Assembly (NCBI GenBank): GCA_905221605.1
Contig: CAJNDS010001890.1
Location: forward strand, 1,512,501 to 1,576,500
Origin: Symbiodinium natans
Taxonomy: Eukaryota > Sar > Dinophyceae > Suessiales > Symbiodiniaceae
Direction of reading: 5' to 3'
DNA: 64,000 nucleotides
The notes beneath the pieces were generated by a model. The model was not told the DNA's origin, did not search any database, and saw only the letters and a program-made list of their open reading frames with translations. Within the stretch, counting starts at the first letter, position 1. Each line of letters opens with the position of its first letter. Shown here piece after piece: positions 38,601-52,033 of the stretch. Made by a program: the position numbers and the translations under genes.

Positions 38601-41600
38601 CAACATGAAGGAATGGTGGGAGGGGGGGGGGGGGGCAGGGAGGGTTTGGGCATGCATTGGAGCCCATAGAATTATTCATGCGTTTGGGCATAGGGGGGGG
38701 CAAAGATCTGGGGGGCAAAGATGTGGGGTGAGGGCAGCGCGGAAAGTGGGGAAGGTGGGGGGAGCGGAACTGGAGGGAATGGCAGGGGCGGACCATTGGA
38801 GCGCACAGACGTTTGGGCAGAGGGGGAGCACGTGCGTGAGGAAAGCGAGGAGGCAAAGATGTGGGGGGTGAGGGGAGCGGGGAAGGTGGGGAAGGTGGGG
38901 AGGGTTTGGGCATGCATTGGAGCCCATAGAATACTTCAGGGAATGGGGGGGGGGGGGGGGGGGGGGGGGGGCAGGAACGGTTTGGGAAGGGTAGGGGGGG
39001 GGGGGGCGGGGAGCCCATAGAATTAAGTGGGGAAGGTGGGGGGAGCGGAACTTGAGGGAATGGCAGGGGCGGAGAAGGGAATGTTTGGGCATGCATTGGA
39101 GCCCATTGTTTGGGCATGCGTTGGAGCCCATCGGAGGCAAAGATGTGGGGTGGGGGGTGAGGGGAGCGGGGAGGGTGGGGAGGGTGAGGGGGGTGGGGGG
39201 GGCGGGGAGGGTTTGGGCATGCATTGGAGCCCAGAGAATCAGGCAGAGGGGGCAAAGATCTAACGCAACATGAAGGAATGGTGGGAAGGGTAGGGGGGGG
39301 GGGGCAGGGAGGGTTTGGGCATGCATTGGAGCCCATAGAATTATTCATGCGTTTGGGCATAGGGGGGGCAAAGATCTGGGGGGCAAAGATGTGGGGTGAG
39401 GGGAGCGCGGAAAGTGGGGAAGGTGGGGGGAGCGGAACTTGAGGGAATGGCAGGGGCGGAGAAGGGAATGTTTGGGCATGCATTGGAGCCCATTGTTTGG
39501 GCATGCGTTGGAGCCCAGAGTATGGGGAAGGCAGAGGGGGAGCACGGGGTGAGGGGAGCGAGAAGCAAAGATGTGGGGGGTGAGGGAAACGGGGAGGGTG
39601 GGGAAACGGGGAGGGTGGGGAGGGTGGGGGGGGTGGGGTTTGGGCATGCATTGGAGCCCATAGAATACTTCAGGCAGAGGGACGGCAAAGATCTAACGCA
39701 ACTTGAAGGAATGGTGGGAAGGGTAGGGAGGGGGGGGTGAAGGGGCCAGGAAGGGTTTGGGCATGCATTGGAGCCCATAGAATTATTCATGCGTTTGGGC
39801 ACAGGGGGGGGGGGGGCAAAGATGTGGGGGGAGGGGAGCGAGGAAAGTGGGGAGGGTGGGGGGGGGGGGGGCGGGGAAAGTCTGGTCATGCATTGGAGCC
39901 CATAGAATACTTCAGGCGTTTGGGCAGCGGGAAGGCAAAGATCTGGAGGGGGCGGGGAAAGACTGGGCATGCATTGGAGCCCCTAGAATACTTCAGGCGT
40001 TTGGGCAGCGGGAAGGCAAAGATCTGGCTGCATTGGAGCCCATAGAATTATTCATGCGTTTGGGCATAGGGGGGGCAAAGATCTGGGGGGCAAAGATGTG
40101 GGGTGAGGGGAGCGAGGAAAGTGGGGAGGGTGGGGGGAGCGGGGAAAGTCTGGGCATGCATTGGAGCCCCTAGAATACTTCAGGCGTTTGGGCAGCGGGA
40201 AGGCAAAGATCTGGAGGGGGCGGGGAGAGACTGGGCATGCATTGGAGCCCCTAGAATACTTCAGGCGTTTGAGCAGCGGGAAGACAAAGATATGGCGGAA
40301 CTTGAGGCAATGGCAGAGGCAAAGATCTGGAGGGGGCGGGGAGAGACTGGGCATGCATTGGAGCCCCTAGAATACTTCAGGCGTTTGGGCAGCGGGAAGG
40401 CAGAGATCTGGCGGAACTTGAGGGGGGGGGGGGGGGGGCAGGAAGGGTTTGGGCATGCATTGGAGCCCATGGAATTATTCATGCGTTTGGGCAAAAGGGG
40501 GGCAAAGATCTGGGGGGCAAAGATGCGGGGTGAGGGGAGCGCGGAAAGTGGGGAAGGTGGGGGGAGCGGAACTTGAGGGAATGGCAGGGGCGGAGAAGGG
40601 AATGTTTGGGCATGCATTGGAGCCCATTGTTTGGGCATGCATTGGAGCCCATAGGAGGCAAAGATGTGGGGGGTGAGGGGAGCGGGGAGGGTGGGGAGTG
40701 GGGGGGCGGGGAGGGTTTGGGCATGCATTGGAGCCCATAGAATACTTCAGGCAGAGGGGGCAAAGATCTAACGCAACATGAAGGAATGGTGGGAAGGGTA
40801 GGGGGGCATGGGGGGGCAAAGATCTGGGGGGCAAAGATGTGGGGTGAGGGGAGCGCGGAAAGTGGGGAAGGTGAACTTGAGGGAATGGCAGGGGCGGAGA
40901 AGGGAATGTTTGGGCATGCGTTGGAGCCCATTGTTTGGGCATGCAACCATAGGAGGCAAAGATGTGGGGGGTGAGGGGTGAGGGGAGCGGGGAGGGTGGG
41001 GAGGGTGAGGGGGGTGGGGAGGGCGGGGAGGGTTTGGGCATGCATTGGAGCCCATAGAATACTTCAGGCAGAGGGGGCAAAGATCTGACGCAACATGAAG
41101 GAATGGTGGGAAGGGCAGGGGGGGGGGGGCAGGAAGGGTTTGGGCATGCATTGGAGCCCATAGAATTATTCATGCGTTTGGGCATAGGGGGGGCAAAGAT
41201 CTGGAGGCAAAGATGTGGGGTGAGGGGAGCGCGGAAAGTGGGGAAGGTGGGGGGAGCGGAACTTGAGGGAATGGCAGGGGCGGAGAAGGGAATGTTTGGG
41301 CATGCATTGGAGCCCATTGTTTGGGCATGCATTGGAGCCCATAGGAGGCAAAGATGTGGGGGTGAGGGGAGCGGGGAGGGTGGGGAGGGTGAGGGGGGTG
41401 GGGGGGGCGGGGAGGGTTTGGGCATGCATTCAGGCAGAGGGGGCAAAGATCTAACGCAACATGAAGGAATGGTGGGAAGGGTAGGGGGGGGGGGGGGCAG
41501 GGATGGTTTGGGCATGCATTGGAGCCCATAAAATTATTCATGCGTTTGGGCATAGGGGGGGCAAAGATCTGGGGGGCAAAGATGTGGGGCGAGGGGAGCG

Positions 41601-44600
41601 CGGAAAGTGGGGAAGATGGGGGGAGCGGAACTTGAGGGAATGGCAGGGGCGGAAAGGGAACGTTTGGGAACGTTTGGGCATGCATTGGAGCCCATGGTTT
41701 GGGCATGCATTGGAGCCCATAGGAGGCAAAGATGTGGGGGGTGAGGGGAGCGGGGAGGGTGAGGGGGGTGGGGGGGGCGGAGGGGAGGGTTTGGGCATGC
41801 ATTGAGCCCATTACTTCAGGCAGAGGGGCAAAGATCTAACGCAACATGAAGGAATGGGGGGGGGGGAGGGGGGGGGGGAAAGGAAGGGTTTGGGAAGGGT
41901 GGGCGGGGGGGGGGGGGGGGGCAGGAAAATTTGGGGGATGCATCGGCGCACATAGAATTATTCATGCGTTTGGGAATAGGCCCAGAGGAGGCAAAGATGT
42001 GGGGGGCGAGGGGAGCGGGGAGGGTGGGGAGGGTGAGGGGGGTGGGGGGGGCGGGGAGGGTTTGGGCATGCGTTGGAGCCCATTGAATACTTCAGGCAGA
42101 GGGCGAAAGATTTAACGCAACATGAAGGAATGGTGGGAAGGGTAGGGGAGGGGGGGGCAGGAAGGGTTTGGGCATGCATTGGAGCCCATAGAATTATTCA
42201 TGCGTTTGGGCATAGGGGGGGCAATGGGGGGCAAAGATGTGGGGTGAGGGGAGCGCGGAAAGTGGGGAAGGTGGGGGGAGCGGAACTTGAGGGAATGGCA
42301 GGGCGGAGAAGGGAATGTTTGGAGACCATTGTTTGGGCATGCATTGGAGCGCATAGGAGGCAAAGATGTGGGTGAGGGGGGTTGGGGGGGCGGGGAGGGT
42401 TTGGGCATGCATTGGAGCCCATAGAAAACTTCAGGCAGAGGGGGCAAAGATCTAACGCAACATGAAGGAATGGGGGGGAGGGGAGGGGGGGGGCAGGAAG
42501 GGTTTGGGAAGGGAAGAGGGGGGGGGGGGGGGGCTAAAAAGGCAAAGATGTGGGGGGTGAGGGGAGCGGGAGGGTGGGGAGGGGGAGCGGGGAGGGGGGT
42601 GGGGGGGGCGGGGAGGGTTTGGGCATGCATTGGAGCCCGTAGAATGATTCAGGCAGAGGGGGCAAAGATCTAACGCAACATGAAGGAATTGGGGGGGGGG
42701 GGGGGGGGGCAGGGAAGGGTTTGGGAAGGGTGGGGGGGGGGGGGGGTTTGGGCATGCATTGGAGCCCATAGAATTATTCGTGCGTTTGGGCCGAGGCGGG
42801 GCAAAGATCTGGGGGGCAAACATGTAGTGTGAGTGGAGCGCGGAAAGTGGGGAAGGTGGCGGGAGCGGAACTTGAGGGGATGGCAGGGGCGGAAGGGAAT
42901 GTTTGGGCATGCATTGTGGAGCCCATAGGAGGCAAAGATGAGGGGAGCGGGGAGGGTGGGGAGGGTGAGGGGGGTGGGGGGGGGCGGGGAGGGTTTGGGC
43001 ATGCATTGGAGCCCATAGAACACGACAGGCAGAGGGGGCACAGATCTAACGCAACATGAAGGAATGGTGGGAGGGTTTGGGCATGCATTGGAGCCCATAG
43101 AAAAAACCATGCGTTTGAGCCCAGGAGGCAAAGATGTGGGAGGGGAGCGGGGAGGGTGGGGAGGGGGAGGGGGGTGGCGGGGGCGGGGAGGGTTTGGGCA
43201 TGCATTGGAGCCCATAGAATACTTCAGGCAGAAGAGGGGGCAAAGATCTAACGCAACATGAAGGAATGGGGGAAGGGTTAGGGGGGGGGGGGGGGCAGGG
43301 AGGTTGGGCATGCATGGAGCCCATAAAAGTTATTCATTGCGTTTAGGCATAGGGGGGGCAAAAAGATTGGGGGGGCAAAGATTGTGGGTGAGGGGTGAGC
43401 GCGGGAACAAGTTAGGGAAGTGGGGGGGGGGGAAACTTGGAGGGAATTGGACAGGGGCCGGAGAAGGAATGTTGGGCATGCATTGGAGCCCATGTTTGGG
43501 CATTGCATTGGAGCCCCATAGGAGGCAAGATGTGCGGGGTGGTGAGGGGAGCGGGGGGTGAGGGGGGGTGGGGGGGGCGAGGGTTTGGGCATGCATTGAA
43601 GCCCATATACTTGAGGGCAAAGATCTAACGCAAAATGAAGGAATGGGGGGGGGGGGGGGAGTGCTGAATCATTGGAGCCCTTCATATCTGGGGGGCAAAG
43701 ATGTGGGGTGAGGGGAGCGCAGAAAGTGGGGAAGGTGGGGGGAGCGGAACTTGAGGGAATGGCAGGGGCGGAGAAACACTTCAGGCGTTTGGGCAGAGGG
43801 GGAGCACGTGGGTGAGGAAAGCAAGGAGGCAAAGATGTGCGGGGTGAGGGGAGCGGGGAGGGTGGGGAAGGTGAGGGGGGTGGGTGGGGCGGGGAGGGTT
43901 TGGGCATGCATTGGAGCCCATAGAATACTTCAGGCAGAAGGGGCAAAGATCTAAAGCAACATGAAGGAATTGGGGGGGGGGGGGGGGGGGGGCAGGAAGG
44001 TTTGGCATTTCATTGGAGCCCATTGCTTGGATGGATTGGAGCCCATAGGAGGCAAAGATGTGGGGGTGGTGAGGGAGCGGGCGAGGATGGGGGGGAGGGT
44101 TGGGCATGTAGAATACTTCAGGAGAGGGGGCAAGATCTAGGGGGGGGGGGGGGGGGGGAGGGAGGGTTTGGGCATGCATTGGAGGTCAGAGAATTATTCA
44201 TGCGTTTGGGCATCGGGGGGGCAAAGATCTGGGGGGCAAAGATGTGGGGCGAGGGGAGCGCGGAAAGTGGGGAAGACGGGGGGAGCGGAACTTGAGGGAA
44301 TGGCAGGGGCGGAGAAGGGAACGTTTGGGAACGTTTGGGCATGCATTGGAGCCCATGGTTTGGGCATGCATTGGAGCCGATAGGAGGCAAAGATGTGGGG
44401 GGTGAGGGGAGTGGGGAGGGTGAGGGGGGTGGGGGGGGCGGGGAGGGTCCATAGAATACTTCAGGCAGAGGGGGCAAGATCTAACGCAACATGAAGGAAT
44501 GAGGGGGGGGAAGGGGGGGGCAGGAAGGGTTTGGAAAGGGTAGGGGGGCATGGGCGCTCATAGAATTATTCATGCGTTTGGGCATAGGCCCATAGGGAGG

Positions 44601-46435
44601 CAAAGATGTGGGGGAGGCAAAGATGTGGGGGGTGAGGGGAGCGGGGAGGGTGGGGAGCGTGAGGGGGGTGGGGGGGGGGAGGGTTTGGGCATGCATTGGA
44701 GCCCATAGAAGACTTCAGGCAGAGGGGGCAAAGATCAACGCAACATAAGGAATGGTGGGAAGGGGTAGGGGGGGGGGGGGGGGGGGGCTCCAGAAAGGGT
44801 TTGGGCATGCATTGGAGCAATTCATAGGGGGGGCAAAGAAACAAAAGATGTGGGGTGAGGGAGCGCGGAAAAGTGGGGAAGGTAGGGGGAGGAGGAACTT
44901 GAGGGGAATGGCAGGGGCGGAGAGAAACACTTCAGGCGTTTTGGGCAGAGGGGTGAGCACGTGGGTGAGGAGGAAGCAGGAGGCAAAGATGTGCGGGTGA
45001 GGGGAGCGGGGAGGGTGGGGAAGGGTGAGGGGGGTGGGTGGGGGCGGGGAGGGTTTGGGCATGCATTGGAGCCCATAACCATGATACTTCAGGCAAGGGG
45101 GGCAAAGATCTAAAGCAACATGAAGTGAAAATTGGGGGGGGGGGGGGGGCAGGAAGGGTTTTGGCATGCATTGGAGCCACTCGAATTAAATTTCATGGTT
45201 TTGGGCAAGGGGGGCAAGAATCTGGTGGTCAAATGATGTGGGTTGATGGGAGCGCGGAAAGTGGGGAAGGTGGGGGAAGCGACTTGAGGACTGGCAGGGC
45301 GGAAGGGAATTTTTTTGGGATGCTTGGGAGCCCATTGTTTTGGGCATGCAATTGGAGCCCATAGGAAGCAAAGATGTGGGGGGTGAGGGGAACGGGGAGG
45401 GTGGGGAGGGTTGAGGGGTTGGGGGGGGGAGGGTTGGGCATGCCATTGGAGCACTTCAGGCAGAGGGGGAAAGACATAGGGGGGGGGGGGGGGGCAGGGA
45501 GGGTTTGGGCATGCATTGGAGGTCAGAGAATTATTCATGCGTTTGGGCATCGGGGGGGCAAAGATCTGGGGGGCAAAGATGTGTGTGGGGCGATTGGGAA
45601 CGTTTGGGCATGCATTGGAGCCCATGGTTTGGGCATGCATTGGAGCCCATAGGAGGCAAATGTGGGGGGTGAGGGGAGCGGGGAGGGTGAGGGGGGTGGG
45701 AGGGGGCGGGGAGGGTTTGGGCATGCATTGGAACCCATAGAATACTTCAGGCAGAGGGGGCAAAGATCTAACGCAACATGAAGGAATGGGGGGGGGGAGG
45801 GGGGGGGGGGCAGGAAGGGTTGGGAAGGGTAGGGGGGGGGGGGGGGGGCAGGAAAATTGGGGGATTGCATCGGCGCGCATAGAATTATTCATGCGTTGGG
45901 GAATAGGCCCATAGGAGGCAAAGATGTGGGGGGTGAGGGGAGCGGGGAGGGGGGAGGGTGAGGGGGGTGGGGGGGCGGGGAGGGTTTGGGCGTGCGTTTG
46001 GAGCCCATTGAATACTTCAGGCAGAGGGGGCAAAGATCCTAACGCAACATGAAGGAATGGTGGGAAGGGTAGGGGAGGGGGGGGGGGGGCAGGAAGGGTT
46101 TGGGCATGCATTGGAGCCCATAGAATTATTCATGCGTTTGGGCATAGGGGGGGGGCAAAGATCTGGGGGGCAAAGATGTGGGGTGAGGGGAGCGCGGAAA
46201 TAGGGGGGGCGAAGATCTGGGGGGCAAAGATGTGGGGTGAGGGGAGCGCGGAAAGTGGGGAAGGTGGGGGGAGCGGAACTTGAGGGAATGGCAGGGGCGG
46301 AGAAGGGAATGTTTGGGCATGCATTGGAGCCCATTGTTTGGGCATGCATTGGAGCCCAGAGTATGGGGAAGGCAGAGGGGGAGCACGGGGTGAGGGGAGC
46401 GAGAGGCAAAGATGTGGGGGGATGGGGCAGGGGAG
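38601..46435 (+). repeat. G-rich satellite array 2 (core GGGCATGCATTGGAGCCC)
   Basis: About 7.8 kb of higher-order repeats. Sub-units begin with TTTGGGCATGCATTGGAGCCC and continue as ATAGAATACTTCAGGCAG, ATAGAATTATTCATGCG, or ATAGGAGGCAAAGATGTG, separated by G-rich spacers with GCAAAGATCTAACGCAAC and GGAACTTGAGGGAATGGC. The same succession recurs many times with local deletions; around 39900-40400 a shorter sub-unit (CCCCTAGAATACTTCAGG) is amplified. Minus-strand Pro-rich frames up to 458 codons (MGSNACPNP-type) are artefacts. The core is shared with array 1. Confidence 0.92.
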
Positions 46436-46495
46436 GGATCGGTTCTTCACCAGCGCCTCGCCCCACGAGGGGGGTCGGCGGATATACCTAGAAAC
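46436..46495 (+). repeat. End module shared by both G-rich arrays
   Basis: GGTTCTTCACCAGCGCCTC followed by GGGGTCGGCGGATA. A close relative closes array 1 at 27648-27702, so the satellites share a common right border. Confidence 0.75.
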
Positions 46496-47884
46496 TCCTT
46501 TCGGCAGAAATTTCAGCCGCAATTCAAAAAAGACTCCTTTTTTAAAGTGAGGCGGAACTGTCTGTGTTTCGGCTGTTCTGAATCAGTTTCGGCATTGCTT
46601 TATAACCCTGTAACAATTGCGGCGTTTTTGTTTTTCCTAAGTTTTTGAGGTTTCAGTTAGACTCAGCTTTTGTTGTAGTCAATTTTGTACGGAAGAGCAA
46701 GCAAATCGCTGTCTCAACTGGAGGAATGGCGTAGGTTTCTATCGAAAAGCTTGCAAGAGTGCTAAGTGGAAGGAAGGGGAAATGGCACCTGCTTTTCACC
46801 ATAGTGCATGTTTGGCATGCTGCAACTTTCATGCTGCGGGTAGGGCTGGGGAACTTGACTTGCTCATGGGGGTGTTGCTTTGTGTTTTTCTGCGTTAGAA
46901 GTTGCGTTTTTCATTTTTCATGTTGGTGTTGTTTGTTTTGGTATGTGGTGTTCTGTTCGTTGTCCTTGATTGTTGGTTCAGGAAATGCACAAAGCAGCGA
47001 GGTGTTTGGTGTTTTCTTTTTGCTTTTAGTTTACTTGCTAAGCTAGCAAGGAAGGTTCATAACGGTTTTTTTGTGTTACTTGCTCTTTGTATCGAGTTGC
47101 GTTTGAGTTGTTTATGTTGTTATTTGTTTGTGTTGTTTGTGTTGTTTCTTTTCTTTGATTTCTGCGGGAATCGAATTGTTCTGAACTCCTGAAGTCGTTT
47201 TCGATTGCTTGTGTTTTCTCGAGTTTTTTCTCGAATTTATCGTAATGTTCCTTGATTCTCGCGGGTTTCTTGTCTTGCGCAGTGTTTCGAGATGTTTCTC
47301 GGTTTTTCGTTTTGATTTGTCATTTTTATTCTTCGCGCTTTTTCCCCCGGTGTTTTCCGAAGTTTTACTCGATGTCTTCGACATGTTCTCGATTTTTCTC
47401 AATGTTTTCATGATTTTTTCCGTGGTTTCGGTGTGGTGTTTTCACGAATTGTTCAGATTTTCAAGCTGTTTTAAGGTTTTATGGTTTTCCAATGCTGTCA
47501 AGTCGACGTGATTTCGTTTTTTCGTGTTCTTCCAGATTTGTCCAGCTAGTTTTCGTTTGCTTTCTTTTGTCTCGGATTTTTCGGCGAAAATCACAGCGGA
47601 AAAGCCCGGCATTACGGCGGAAAAAACCCGGCATTACGGCGAAAAACCCGGACATGTTTCAAGGGCCTGGGCATGCAGGCATGGCAGTCTGTTTCAGGGA
47701 GTAGGGTCGCGACCAGAAACGTCGCTAAAAAATGATGATTGTTACTGCCAACTGCCGGCTGAGAACGAAAAGAGCTATGCGTGTTTTGCCAGCAAACAAA
47801 GTAAACATGAGCTTCGTATAAACATGAGCTTCATATATACAGTCAAGACGATAGCTCTGAATCGCCTTTTGTGAAAAACCAGAG
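46496..47884. other. T-rich anonymous sequence
   Basis: Plus strand rich in T (46600-47570), giving hydrophobic Phe/Leu/Cys/Val frames without family features. A short CCCGGCATTACGGCG repeat (2-3 copies) lies at 47595-47655. Confidence 0.4.
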
Positions 47885-48662
47885 ATGGAGCAACAGCGGG
47901 ATCGTCAGCATTTTGAATCTCAAATCCAGGATGAGGAGACTACCCCAGTCCCTGCTCCCAAGCCAGAGAATGAGGTCCATGACTGGATTTCGCAGTGCCG
48001 GGAGAGCATTCGCTTGATATGGTGCGGGCTGTCGAGGCAGGTAAGCTGCAGCAGCCCGCTACACAAGATGACATTGGCCGAGAAGCGCAATAGGAAACTA
48101 GACAGTAGATGGACAGCAATCGCACGAAGAACAAGAGGAATTTGAGCCAGGATATGGACTGGGACCACACGAAAGGCAGAAGGAACCCCAGAAAATACGT
48201 GGACAGCTGCCACACGAAGAGCGGGAGGAACCCCGCCCAGTAGTTTGACAGCAACCACGCGAGGAGCAGAAGGAACCCCAGCCAGGACATGAAAGCCACA
48301 CAGCAAAAGCCCACCGACCCAGTCGAACCAAAAGAACCATCCCGACCTGCAGATGCATCCAAGATCTTCCTCATCCAAGATCCTCAGTGGAGCAAGAAGC
48401 AAGCTGCCAGCAAAAACAACAAAGCACAGCAGCACAACAGCACGGGACAAAATCAAGAAGGACGCGCGCCGCCGTGGCGTGCCGCGGCGTTCCGAATCCG
48501 TCAAGCTAAGGGGGAACTCCACAGGACCCCCCCGCCTAGTGGCGTTCCGCGGCGTTCCGAGTCCGTCAAGCTAAGGGGGAACTCCACAGGACGCGCGCCA
48601 CTGTGGCGTTCCGCGGCGTTCCGAATCCGTCAAGCTAAGGGGGAACCTGCACTTCTTGTGTA
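47885..48662 (+). other. Coding-like region with two tandem repeats, probably decayed
   Basis: An ATG frame (47885-48145) begins MEQQRDRQHFESQIQDEETT, and other frames take over downstream. At 48110-48300 a degenerate unit of about 60 bp reads, in one frame, as Gln/Glu/Pro motifs such as GQLPHEEREEPRP, but with stops. At 48465-48655 three copies of a unit of about 63 bp (multiple of three) contain GCGTTCCGAATCCGTCAAGC, read as FRIRQAKGE. No single frame covers the whole, so it is either an interrupted repeat-protein gene or non-coding repeats. No function can be assigned. Confidence 0.4.
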
Positions 48663-49361
48663 ATGTTCCGTATGAACCGTGCGAAACGAAAACCTCCTTT
48701 CCGCCCGCGCACCGACGTTTCGTTGATTTCGCGTTATATTTGCGTTATGGGTGACTGCTTTCCGCATTCGGGTTCGTGGGTCCTATCAGGTTTTCTCTAC
48801 CTCGCGCCCATGGAAGAAGAAAGAGAACAAAAGAAGCTGGAGAAATTGGAGAAGGGAGGGACGAGAGGGAAGGACAAGATCTTTCTTCGTTGTAGTAAGA
48901 TCATGCTTCCACTCTTTTTGGCTGCTCACAATGGCTTGACAAAATTTGAACGGCTATCCTTTTTGCCTTTTTCCTTTCTCATCCAGAAAGATTTTTAAAA
49001 CAACCCGTTTTTCCATCTTCTTGAGCAAGACTGTCTGCCAATGAGGAGGATGCATACATGATTGAAGCGTTACTTGAAAGTGTCATTCAGTTTTGCTGTG
49101 CTAGCGAAGCCATAAACCATACGAAGCCGTCAGACCAAAGTTGGGGGTATAGGCTCTTGCCACATAGGCTCATAGGGTTTAGAATGTCAGTGTTCATCAA
49201 AAGTCGTGTGGTTCATTGCGGCTTTGATGCAGACGGGCTCCGTCAAATAGAACGTACTATGTATTTGGCAACCCCCCCCCCCAAGTATCTCCCTATTTTG
49301 GCTTCTTATACAGGTTTATATGATTTAGGGGGGTGGTTAAAGGTTTAGACTTAAGAAACGA
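48663..49361. other. Anonymous sequence, no gene recognised
   Basis: A plus frame of 111 codons (48663-48998) has no motif; nothing else is supported. Confidence 0.4.
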
Positions 49362-49922
49362 TGTGTATATATATATATATATATAGATATAGATGAATTG
49401 AATCGGCCCCTGGTTTGCAAACATGCTGAGATTCATAGCTTTCGTGTTGAGGTGGACGTTCGGAAGTACTGAAAAATGCTGAAATTCCGGATCCAAGATC
49501 CAAAATCCAAGATTGCGAGAGACTGTTGAAATCGAATCTTGGATCCAGTGCGAATACTCTAAAAGTACTGAAAGACTGAATTTCAGTATTCCGGATCCAA
49601 GATCCAAGATTGGCAGGTAACTCTGCTGAGCAGTCTTGGATCTTGGATCCAGAATTCTGAAATTCAGTGAAAGTCAGTGAAATTCACTGAAATGCAGTCT
49701 TTCAGTGTTTCCCCGGATGACCGTCTATGTCAGACGATGAGCAGGCGTTGGAGATGCCCAGACGTGGGTTCCTGGATGGCCGGGGGGGGGCATCATATGT
49801 ATAAATAAATACATCAAAATAAATATATATATATATATATACACGCTATACATATACATGCATATATGATATGAGAATGTGTTTGTTGCAAAAGTTTTAC
49901 GAGGCACGGAGCTCACGTCAGA
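49362..49922. repeat. (TA)n tracts and GGATCCAAGATCC inverted words
   Basis: (TA)n at 49362-49392 and 49822-49870. Between them the words CCGGATCCAAGATCCAA (49486-49510, 49592-49610) and the reverse form TTGGATCTTGGATCC (49645-49660) could pair. This lies immediately upstream of the ATP synthase gamma gene, so promoter elements may hide here; none is recognisable. Confidence 0.6.
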
Positions 49923-51032
49923 ATGACACACACTTACTCCCGACAACGGCCTCCTTCTCCGGGTCCTCCCAGCCTTCTAATTACTGTTCTTGAGACTTTC
50001 TCTTCGTCGAGAGGCCAGGTGCGGGGTGCCGCCACGCTGAAGACGCTCTCCATTCGCATGCGGGCCATCAAGAATATGCAGAAGATCACCAAGGACCTTT
50101 GCGGGAGACCATCTCGCGGAATCTCCTCACCTGTAAAGGGCTCTTCCAGCATCCCATCCGTGAGGCGATGAAGATGGTGGCAACAGCCAAGTTCAAGAAG
50201 GACATGAGGACCCCGCTGCTGAGTCTGCTACGAGAGCACGTGCATCGGCCTGCTCTGTCACCACTTACTAGTGGAGCACATGCCAGTGGCTGCCAGTGCA
50301 CTGTCGCAGGACGATGGAAAACAGCCTACCCTTCGCAAATCCGGTGCTCAACCTCTTCCAGCGCTTGCCTGTTGAGGAGAAGGTGCGGTCCTTATCGCTT
50401 TCCTTGTTTCCCTTTCGCACAGTCTCCATATATCAGTCTCTATATGAGTCTGCACCTGCGTCTGCATCGGCGGAGGCAGGTGGAATCACTTACGTCGCAG
50501 TGACTTCGGACAAGGGTCTCTGCGGAGGCGTTAACACCGCTGCCGCTCGGAAAAAAGCTAAAGTGCTAAAGCCTCGAAGCAAATGGGTGCCGAAGCCTTC
50601 TGAACTTCTGAAGAGCGCACCCTGCCCCTGCTCTCGCTTCTCAGAATTTTCCCCACTTTTGGAGTCTCAGGTGGCCAAGCAGGTGCGCCTGGGCTTGGCT
50701 GCTGAAGAGGCGAAGGGCAATGCTGCCAAGATCATGGTCGTCGGTGGCAAGGCTCGCTCTCGCAAAGCCTATGGAGTAGGCCCCGTAGCCCCGTAGGCCA
50801 GGAAACCCTTTTCTGTGCTAGTCCCGCTCGAGCCATCAAGGGCGTCGCTGTGCTGAAGCGTCTCTATGGCGATCGTTTCAGCACCACCTTCGAGGCAAGG
50901 CACTGTGCGGGGATCGGAATCCATTTTCTTCGGAACGCCCCCCCCTCTTGATATTCTCGCGAGGAGTGCTCCAAAGTGCCCTTCACCTTCGCCGCCGCCT
51001 CGGTCATCGCAGAGCGGCTCGCTGCCAGCAAG
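49923..51032 (+). CDS. ATP synthase gamma, 5' exon cluster (exons 1-7)
   Basis: Introns and predicted ends: 50094-50164 GA-AG, 50209-50309 GA-AG, 50383-50475 GT-AG, 50542-50670 GC-AG, 50762-50832 GC-AG, 50895-50963 GC-AG. Sizes are 69-129 nt. Most acceptors are followed by G. Several junctions repeat bases at both ends, for example AGGAC around intron 2 and CGAGG around intron 6. Confidence 0.85.
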
Positions 51033-51995
51033 CCGCCCCGGTGCAAGGCGAGATGAGAGTGCCTCTTGAGAAAAAGTCTTTTGTGTGAAAAGAGAGAGCC
51101 TTGGAATGGGGGCCCGGGAATGTTCGAAGGCTTCGGAGCTCGGAATGATTTCGCAGCTTAAAAGTTCGGAACATTTCGAGTTTGAAGTTGAAACTACGCG
51201 CAGGCATGTCCCTGTCAAACTTCAAACTTTCAAAGTTTCAAGCCGAATGTTCGAAACTCGAGCTCGAGCGTTGGCGACCCCGACTTTGAAAGAAGTTCAA
51301 CGTCAGAAAGTTTGGAGTTCGACGGAGTGTCGCGATTGAGAGTTTGACCTTCTGACGCCTCTCGAATTCGAAAGTTTGAGCCACGGTCGACTTTGAGAGT
51401 TTCAGAGCTCGACAGATTGAGTCTTTTCGAGTTTGGAGCTTGATGTCATGCGCCGAGGAGGCCTCGACGCTGCGAGTTTGAAAGTGTGAAAGAGCGGGAG
51501 TGAGTGTTTGAAGTTGGAAGCCCTGTCGAGATGGAAAAGTCTGAATGTTCCACGCTCAAAGTTTGAGAGAACGATAGTTCGACGCCCGTAAGAGGACTTG
51601 CATTTCATGGTGCTGCGCACGGTGTCTTTCCCCCCCCCCTCCCAATTTTCAAACACGGTGATCCTATGCTCCTCCCCTGATCCCCCCCATCTCAGTCGTC
51701 GGAAGGGTTTGGGCCTGTCCCCAGCGATGTTTCATGGACCATGGACGTCCCCCCCCTTTCTTGCCTAAAAAACGACCCCTCGGGACCTTCTTGACTTCCC
51801 TGCCAGAAGGCGCACCACGGGACACACGGGGCTGTTTTTAGGAAGGGTTGGAGTGGGGGGGGGGGGGTACGTTCGAGAAACCTGTCCCCAGCGATGTTTC
51901 ATGGACGTTCCGCCCCCTTTTCTTTTCTAAAAAATGGTTCCCTGCCAGAAGGCGCGCAACGGGACACACGGGGCTGTTTTTAGGAAGGGTTGGAA

Positions 51996-52033
<38 letters not shown>

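Noticed and set aside
38275-39651. Minus-strand open frame of 458 codons, Pro-rich with repeated CMPK/NACPN motifs
   Set aside because: It is the complement of the G-rich satellite; stops are rare because of composition, and the same motifs appear in every frame of the array.
47920-48522. Minus-strand 200-codon frame with hydrophobic repeats
   Set aside because: It is the complement of the tandem repeats; the repeat motifs have no membrane-protein logic and the plus strand is equally open.
50769-51218. Minus-strand 149-codon frame over the ATP synthase gamma exons
   Set aside because: Antisense to exons 6 and 7, whose family motifs are on the plus strand.
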